9,803 nucleotides of DNA from assembly GCA_007120565.1 (NCBI GenBank), contig SKNK01000258.1:1-9803 (forward strand). The letters run 5' to 3'. The DNA is from Nitriliruptoraceae bacterium. GTDB lineage: Bacteria; Actinomycetota; Nitriliruptoria; Nitriliruptorales; Nitriliruptoraceae. The notes beneath the pieces were generated by a model. That model saw nothing but the letters and a program-made list of their open reading frames with translations. It was not told where the DNA came from and ran no database searches. Within the stretch, counting starts at the first letter, position 1. Each line of letters opens with the position of its first letter. The position numbers were made by a program, and so were the translations under genes. Positions 5,642 to 9,803 of the stretch are shown here, in pieces.

Positions 5642-6868
5642 ATGAGGAACCGACGTACCGTCAAAGAACTGCTCGTCGGCGCGAAGGACGCCGCGGAGCT
5701 GATGGTTGACCTGGCGTACGCCGCCATCTTCTTCGGCGACGAGTCACTGGCACGGGAGGTGCTCCGCCTGGAGGACCGCGTGGACGAACTGCTGGTCGAG
5801 CTCCGCTCGGTCTGCATGCTCGCGGCACGAACCCCCGATGATGCCGACCAGCTAGCTGGTGTGCTCTCCCTCGCCGTCTCCATCGAGGGCATCGCCGACT
5901 CCGCAGAGGACATCGCGCGCGTGGTCCTGAAGGACCTGGGCGTGCCACCGGAGCTGCGAGACGACCTGCGCCACGCCACCGAGGTCACCGCGCGGGTCCG
6001 CATCCGCGAGGAGAACCGGCTCGAAGGCGAATCGCTACGCGATCTGGAGTTCCCGGCCCACACCGGGATGTGGGTGATCGCCATCCGACGCGACGTCGAC
6101 TGGATCTACGGCCCGGATGGTGGCGAGATCCTGCGTGAGGGTGACGTCCTGTTCCTCCAAGGACCACGCGAGGGCGTCGACGAGGTGCGGGAGCTCGCCG
6201 GCGGGACGCCACGGGAGCTTCCCCCTCCACCGGAGCGAGCGAAGCTTTCCAACCTCGACCGTGCGGTCGACATCATGGTCGAGCTCAAGAACCTCTCCGA
6301 GGTCGCGGTCGGACTGGCCTACTCCGCCATCCTGCTGCGCGACATCGCGTTGGCCACCGAGGTCGGCGTCATCGAGGACCGGTCGGACGAGCTCTTCCAC
6401 CAGCTCGAGGGCTGGGTGCTGCGTGCCGCCGCCGAACTGGAGGACCCCGACGAACTCCGCGGCATGCTCCACCTCGCCGCTGCTGCCGAACGGATCGTCG
6501 ACTCCGCTCAATCGATCTGCCGACTCATCGAGGACGATGGGTTACCGCACCCGATCATCACCGCGGCCCTGACCGAAGCGGACGAGATCGTCGCAGAGGC
6601 GATCGTCGCCTCCGGCAGCGCAGCCGACGGGCGCAGCCTCCGTGAGCTGCGTGTTCACACCGCCACCGGGATGGAGGTGCTGGCGATCGAACGGCGCAAC
6701 CGGTGGTTCTACCGGCCGCGCTCCACCCGCCGGCTGGAAGCAGGCGACCGGCTGCTGGCGATCGGCCCCGAGGAAGGTGCGCCGAGGTTGCGTGAGGTCT
6801 GCGGAGACGCCCGTCCGGAAGGCGAGGAAGGCTGGCACGAACGCGCCGACGATGATGACGACGACTGA
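5642..6868 (+). CDS. Duplicated PhoU-RCK_C (TrkA_C) regulator of the adjacent transporter
   Basis: This is a soluble 408-aa protein with an internal duplication: PhoU-like helices (about 5-115), RCK_C/TrkA_C domain (about 118-187), a proline linker (188-204), PhoU (205-318), RCK_C (319-388), and a charged tail ending in six aspartates. The repeats align by eye: 'LEDRVDEL' (43-50) with 'IEDRSDEL' (244-251), and 'HTGMWVIAI' with 'ATGMEVLAI'. Both PhoU repeats keep two E(D)xxxD motifs (Glu44/Asp48, Glu82/Asp86, Glu245/Asp249, Glu283/Asp287), which bind metal clusters in known PhoU proteins. RCK_C domains bind small ligands, in some proteins cyclic di-AMP, and control cation transporters. The ATG follows the transporter stop by 2 nt and uses a GGGAG site at 5630-5634, spacing 7. 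I infer a cytosolic sensor acting on the MgtE-type partner. Domain calls are strong; the ligand and the contact are unproven. Confidence 0.85.
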   Translation: MRNRRTVKELLVGAKDAAELMVDLAYAAIFFGDESLAREVLRLEDRVDELLVELRSVCMLAARTPDDADQLAGVLSLAVSIEGIADSAEDIARVVLKDLGVPPELRDDLRHATEVTARVRIREENRLEGESLRDLEFPAHTGMWVIAIRRDVDWIYGPDGGEILREGDVLFLQGPREGVDEVRELAGGTPRELPPPPERAKLSNLDRAVDIMVELKNLSEVAVGLAYSAILLRDIALATEVGVIEDRSDELFHQLEGWVLRAAAELEDPDELRGMLHLAAAAERIVDSAQSICRLIEDDGLPHPIITAALTEADEIVAEAIVASGSAADGRSLRELRVHTATGMEVLAIERRNRWFYRPRSTRRLEAGDRLLAIGPEEGAPRLREVCGDARPEGEEGWHERADDDDDD

Positions 6869-6898
6869 CCCGGGGCCGACCCAACCCCGACGTCTGGC

Positions 6899-7336
6899 TC
6901 AGGCCGGCGTGCTGGCTCCCCACTCCGTCGGCGAGACGTCTCGGATCTTCTGCGCGAACGACCACAGGTGTCCCTCGGGATCCAGGGCGTCGTAGCGCCG
7001 GTCCCCGTAGGCCTGGTCCGTTGGCTCCTGCAGGACCTCGGCACCAGCCGCCCGAGCCCGCGCGAAGTGGGCGTCGACGTCATCGACCGCCACGTGGACC
7101 AGGGCGCTACCTGCACCGCTGTTGCGCGGGTTGCGGTAGTCCGGTCCGGGATGGCCGAGCATCACGAGCCCGCCGCCGGGCACCACCACCTCAGCGTGGT
7201 TGACGATGCCGTTGTCGTCGGCGAACCGCAGCCGCTCTTCGAACCCGAACGCGTCGGCCAGCCAGGCCAGGGCGGCGTCAACGTCCTCGTAGAGCAGGTA
7301 GGGGGTCACCGTCGGGTAGCCACGCGCGTCGTCCAT
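6899..7336 (-). CDS. VOC (glyoxalase/bleomycin-resistance) family protein
   Basis: This is a 145-aa single vicinal-oxygen-chelate protein built from two beta-alpha-beta-beta-beta halves. The first half runs from 'TVTPYLLYEDVDAALAWLADAFGF' (9-32) to 'GGGLVMLGHPG' (54-64). The second runs from 'LVHVAVDDVDAHFARARAAGA' (79-99) to 'YGDRRYDALDPEGHLWSFAQ' (110-129). The last block is the usual C-terminal signature of PhnB-like glyoxalase-superfamily members. His47 and His81 are possible metal ligands, but I cannot assign the full metal set. Substrate is unknown; members range from glyoxalases to antibiotic-binding proteins. The ATG has a strong GGGAGGG site (7343-7349) with spacing 6. It lies 36 nt downstream of the unknown 263-aa gene on the same strand, so they may be cotranscribed. 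It meets the PhoU-RCK_C gene tail to tail with 30 nt between stops and no obvious hairpin. Confidence 0.85.
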   Translation of the reverse strand: MDDARGYPTVTPYLLYEDVDAALAWLADAFGFEERLRFADDNGIVNHAEVVVPGGGLVMLGHPGPDYRNPRNSGAGSALVHVAVDDVDAHFARARAAGAEVLQEPTDQAYGDRRYDALDPEGHLWSFAQKIRDVSPTEWGASTPA

Positions 7337-7372
7337 CGCGAACCCTCCCGTGGTCGAAGGACGCCGTCGACC

Positions 7373-8164
7373 TTACGCGTGCGGGAGTCGGTCGACCACC
7401 CCTTCGAGGTCCTTCTTGTAGCGACCGAACCGCGGTCTGGTGAGCACCGACAGGCTCGCCCGCGGACCGTCGAGGCCCTCACCCCGTTCCTGCCCGGCAC
7501 GGCCGACGCCGGGCCAGTCGAGCGAGACGTGCTGCCACGCCTCCAGCACCGGGACGAGGTAGACCGGCGTCCCGTCGGTGAGTGAGAAGTCGGCTTTCAG
7601 GCCACTTCGGAGCAGCTGCTGGTGGACGTGGGCGAGCTCGGCGATCGCGGCATCGACCTGCCCCTTCTTCAGGCCGTAGAGCTCCAGGTCCGGTACGTCG
7701 AACCGCGCGGCGCCGTGGGTGCGGACCCACCAGGTGCCCTCGCCGTCGGCGACCGCGACGATCGCATCGTCCTGCTCCACCATCCCGACAGCCAGCCGGT
7801 TCATCCAGGCTTCATCCCGATCGGTCAGGGCGGACAGATCCCGGACACCAACGAGCCGACCCTTCACCTGCCGGGACAGAGCCTGCACGAGCAGCGCCTG
7901 CCGCTGCATGCCGTTGACCAGTCCCTTGGCGCCCAGGTAGGTCTCGGTACGCAGCAGGTGGTCATCGCCGTCGTGGACGTAGCGCACGACCCCCTTGTCC
8001 ATCTGACCACCCCAGTGGACCTCCTGCGCCTGCTCCCCCTCGCCACGAACGGGGTAGCCGCGGTCGATGTCGCCAGCAGCCTTGGCCGCGCCCACCACGG
8101 CACCGACGTCGTCGATCGACCCATCAAGCACCAGCGCAACACGTGAGGTGTACTTGTCGGCCAT
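7373..8164 (-). CDS. Unrecognised 263-aa protein
   Basis: The frame is open much further upstream, but an excellent AAGGAGG site 5 nt before the ATG at 8164 fixes the start. The protein is soluble, with no signal peptide or membrane segment. It begins 'MADKYTSRVALVLDG' and holds 'HWGGQMDKGVVRYV' (50-63), a helical region (81-100), and 'WWVRTHGAARFDVPDLEL' (145-162). It then has a helix (167-188) and a terminal block 'RASLSVLTRPRFGRYKKD' (235-252). The WVRTHGxxRFxxPDLE motif faintly resembles the 'THG...F..PDLE' pattern I recall from DUF4261/DUF4026-type proteins of unknown function, but I cannot confirm membership. The VOC gene follows after 36 nt, and a structured element separates it from the upstream acyl-CoA dehydrogenase gene. 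No function is proposed. That it is a real gene is supported by the strong ribosome-binding site and a regular protein-like composition. Confidence 0.8.
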   Translation of the reverse strand: MADKYTSRVALVLDGSIDDVGAVVGAAKAAGDIDRGYPVRGEGEQAQEVHWGGQMDKGVVRYVHDGDDHLLRTETYLGAKGLVNGMQRQALLVQALSRQVKGRLVGVRDLSALTDRDEAWMNRLAVGMVEQDDAIVAVADGEGTWWVRTHGAARFDVPDLELYGLKKGQVDAAIAELAHVHQQLLRSGLKADFSLTDGTPVYLVPVLEAWQHVSLDWPGVGRAGQERGEGLDGPRASLSVLTRPRFGRYKKDLEGVVDRLPHA

Positions 8165-8169
8165 CACCG

Positions 8170-8176
8170 CCTCCTT
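8170..8176 (-). promoter_or_regulatory. Strong Shine-Dalgarno site deciding the start of the 263-aa gene
   Basis: On the minus strand AAGGAGG is followed by 5 nt and the ATG at 8162-8164. It is the best ribosome-binding site in the window and rules out the longer upstream reading, which would overlap the neighbouring dehydrogenase gene. Confidence 0.8.
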
Positions 8177-8213
8177 CGCACCGTCGTTGGCGCGAGGGTA
8201 CGAGCCGGGACGA

Positions 8214-8254
8214 CCGTGCCGCGACCGGACCTCGCCACGGCGGCGAGGGCACGG
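8214..8254 (-). terminator. Structured terminator-like element after the acyl-CoA dehydrogenase gene
   Basis: Eight nt past the stop of the dehydrogenase gene there is an inner 6-bp stem, CTCGCC (8231-8236) with GGCGAG (8242-8247), loop of 5. It is extended by an outer 7-bp stem, CCGTGCC (8214-8220) with GGCACGG (8248-8254), with a 10-nt one-sided bulge at 8221-8230. No T-run follows, so it would be a U-less terminator or an RNA 3'-end stabiliser. Confidence 0.45.
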
Positions 8255-8262
8255 CCCGTCGG

Positions 8263-9402
8263 CTACAGGCCGAGATCGCGGGAGATGAGCATCCGTTGGA
8301 CCTCGGAGGTCCCCTCGCCGATCTCCAGGATCTTGGCGTCCTGGTAGAAGCGTCCGACGAGGGTCTCGGTCGTGAACCCCATCCCCCCGAAGATCTGGGT
8401 TGCCTCGCGCGCCGCGGTCACCGCCTGCTCCGACGAGTACAGCTTCGCGATCGACGCCTCGCGCTTGTACGGCAGCCCGGCGAGCTTGCGACGGCACGCG
8501 TACCGGTACATCTGCCTCGCTGTCTGTGCCGCCACCTCGAGGTCGGCGATCTTGAACGCGATCGCCTGCTGCTGGCCGATGGGGCCACCGAAGGCCTCGC
8601 GTTCACCGGCGTAGCGGACGCACTCGTCGACGCAGCCCTGGATGAGCCCGACAGCCAGCGCGGCGATGGCGATGCGTCCGTCGTCGAGGGTCTGCAGGAA
8701 CTGCCGGAACCCGGCACCCCGGTCCCCCAACGTGTTGGCAACGGGCACGCGCACCCCGTCGAAGGTGAGCTCCCGGGTGTCGGACGCGTGCCAGCCGACC
8801 TTGCGGTAGGGCGGCGCGATGGAGACGCCGGGGGTGTCGATCGGCACGATGATCGCGGACATCTCACGCTCGGCCGTCCAGGCCGTGACGGTCACGATCG
8901 AGGTCATCTCGGTGCCGGCGTTGGTGATGAACTGCTTCGAGCCGTCGATCACCCACTCGTCCCCGTCCTGGACCGCCCGGGTCCGTGCCGTACCGAACAC
9001 GTCGGAGCCACCACCCGGCTCGGTCAACCCGAAGGCGCCGAGCTTCTCGCCACGGCACAGCTCGGGTAGCCACCGTTGCTTCTGCTCTTCGTTGCCGAAC
9101 TCGGCGATCGGCGCAGCCCCGAGCCCTACCCCAGCTTCCAGGGTGATCCCCACGGACTGGTCGACGCGGCCGAGTTCCTCGATCGCGAGACACAGCGTCA
9201 GGTAGTCGCCGTCCATCCCGCCGTACTCGGAAGCGAACGGGATCCCGAACAGCCCCATCTCGCCCATCTGGCGGATGATCTCGGTGGGGAACCGGGGCTC
9301 CGCGTTGAACTCGGTCGCCGCGGGCGCCACGACCTCGTCGGCGAAGGCAGCAACGACCTTGCGGAACTCTTCTTGCTCGTCGGTGAGCTCGAACGAGGAC
9401 AT
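8263..9402 (-). CDS. Acyl-CoA dehydrogenase, short-chain/butyryl type
   Basis: This is a 379-aa FAD enzyme of the classical four-chain acyl-CoA dehydrogenase family, the usual size for short-chain, butyryl or branched-chain members. It starts MSSFELTDEQEEFRK, as these enzymes commonly do. The beta-domain signature 'FGLTEPGGGSDV' is at 124-135 and 'QIFGGMGFTTE' at 336-346. The catalytic base is Glu363 in 'EIGEGTSEVQRM', the position used by short-chain rather than isovaleryl enzymes. The electron acceptor is expected to be ETF. A TTG at 9406-9408 could start the frame, but the GGAG at 9409-9412 touches it and lies 6 nt from the ATG at 9402, so the ATG is chosen. The biotin ligase gene ends 69 nt upstream on the same strand. 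That association fits pathways such as propionate or branched-chain acid breakdown, which need biotin carboxylases. Exact substrate is not readable. Confidence 0.93.
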   Translation of the reverse strand: MSSFELTDEQEEFRKVVAAFADEVVAPAATEFNAEPRFPTEIIRQMGEMGLFGIPFASEYGGMDGDYLTLCLAIEELGRVDQSVGITLEAGVGLGAAPIAEFGNEEQKQRWLPELCRGEKLGAFGLTEPGGGSDVFGTARTRAVQDGDEWVIDGSKQFITNAGTEMTSIVTVTAWTAEREMSAIIVPIDTPGVSIAPPYRKVGWHASDTRELTFDGVRVPVANTLGDRGAGFRQFLQTLDDGRIAIAALAVGLIQGCVDECVRYAGEREAFGGPIGQQQAIAFKIADLEVAAQTARQMYRYACRRKLAGLPYKREASIAKLYSSEQAVTAAREATQIFGGMGFTTETLVGRFYQDAKILEIGEGTSEVQRMLISRDLGL

Positions 9403-9471
9403 GGCCAACTCCAGGTCTCGGCACGATCCGAGAGACTAGTTGGACATCAAAGGATCTGGCCGGCGACCCCG

Positions 9472-9803
9472 CTACCCGGTCGCAGCGCGCACGTGGATCA
9501 CGTCACCGACGTCGACCACCGCACGCCCACCCTCCGTGCGGAGCACCAAACGGCCGTCTGCGTCGAGGTCGACCGCCTCACCGAACAGCGGGGGCCGGCC
9601 AGGACGCTCCACCCGCACCGCCTCCCCGAGCGTCGCGCTCCAGCCGCGGTAGTCCCGCAACACCACAGCCGGATCGCGGAGCAACTGCCCTAGGGCGGCA
9701 CCCAGGTGGCCGAGGGTGTCGCCCAGCACCTTCACCCGATCGACGTCGGCAGCGATCGACTCAGCGAGCGAGATCCACCCGGCTGCCTCGGCGTCACGTT
9801 CGA
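9472..9803 (-). CDS. birA: Biotin--[acetyl-CoA-carboxylase] ligase, C-terminal part (5' end outside window)
   Basis: The minus-strand frame is open from the right edge to a TAG at 9472-9474, giving the last ~110 residues. Biotin-protein ligase activates biotin with ATP and attaches it to the lysine of biotin carboxyl carrier domains. What is visible is the helical end of the catalytic domain, 'DPAVVLRDYRGWSATLGEAVRV'. It is followed by the small SH3-like C-terminal domain, 'LFGEAVDLDADGRLVL' then 'GGRAVVDVGDVIHVRAATG'. This order, with the 'Y...TLG..V.V' step and the closing 'GDVIHVR', is the standard end of BirA/BPL proteins. The biotin-binding GRGRxGR motif lies outside the window, as would any N-terminal DNA-binding domain. 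A GTG at 9735 is an internal codon, not the start. The acyl-CoA dehydrogenase follows on the same strand after 69 nt and may share its transcript. Confidence 0.85.
   Translation of the reverse strand, partial: ERDAEAAGWISLAESIAADVDRVKVLGDTLGHLGAALGQLLRDPAVVLRDYRGWSATLGEAVRVERPGRPPLFGEAVDLDADGRLVLRTEGGRAVVDVGDVIHVRAATG

Noticed and set aside
8165..8497. A 111-codon upstream extension of the 263-aa gene
   Set aside because: It would overlap the acyl-CoA dehydrogenase coding region and ignores the AAGGAGG site that fits the ATG at 8164.
8143..9069. A 308-codon plus-strand open frame opposite the second acyl-CoA dehydrogenase
   Set aside because: Its translation is a mirror-frame product of a well-supported dehydrogenase gene, with no domain and no ribosome-binding site worth noting.
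9403..9408. TTG start two codons upstream of the short-chain acyl-CoA dehydrogenase ATG
   Set aside because: The GGAG site touches the TTG but has normal 6-nt spacing to the ATG.
9425..9456. Short GATCC/GGATC inverted repeat between the biotin ligase and dehydrogenase genes
   Set aside because: Arms of 5 bp with a spacer over 20 nt and no T-run are expected by chance; not convincing as a terminator or operator.

Overview
This is high-GC bacterial DNA, and the gene families point to an actinobacterium. The evidence is a TIGR03089-type protein at the left edge, a FadE5/DmdC-type 600-residue acyl-CoA dehydrogenase, two secreted lipoproteins, GTG/TTG starts, and purine-rich Shine-Dalgarno (SD) sites decoded from GC-saturated codons. 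I cannot name the genus. I see no tRNA, rRNA, CRISPR array, insertion sequence, integrase or attachment site, and no stretch over 300 bp lacks a gene. The region reads as core chromosome.

Layout, left to right: (1) the 3' part of a TIGR03089 family gene (+); (2) a lipid-anchored GH10 endo-xylanase (-), tail to tail with it; (3) a 240-bp divergent intergenic region with a candidate xylanase promoter whose -35/-10 spacer holds a palindrome; (4) a small secreted lipoprotein (+) with an LpqH-like layout; (5) a 599-aa acyl-CoA dehydrogenase (-); (6) a 109-bp divergent intergenic region with two perfect inverted repeats; (7) a translationally coupled pair (+): a transporter with two fused MgtE membrane domains, then a soluble regulator made of two PhoU-RCK_C (TrkA_C) repeats; (8) on the minus strand in transcription order, the C-terminus of biotin-protein ligase (BirA, cut by the right edge), a short-chain-type acyl-CoA dehydrogenase, a structured terminator-like element, an unrecognised 263-aa protein, and a VOC/glyoxalase-like protein.

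How the genes may work together: BirA and the acyl-CoA dehydrogenase next to it fit acyl-CoA catabolism feeding biotin-dependent carboxylases. The 599-aa dehydrogenase is a separate beta-oxidation-type enzyme. The xylanase would act at the cell surface. The most interesting unit is the transporter-regulator pair. The transporter lacks the cytosolic N and CBS sensor domains of classical MgtE. The adjacent gene supplies a duplicated protein whose PhoU repeats both keep two E(D)xxxD metal-binding motifs, joined to ligand-binding RCK_C domains. I infer a divalent-cation transport system whose sensor works in trans. Both proteins are internally duplicated, so one regulator may match one transporter.
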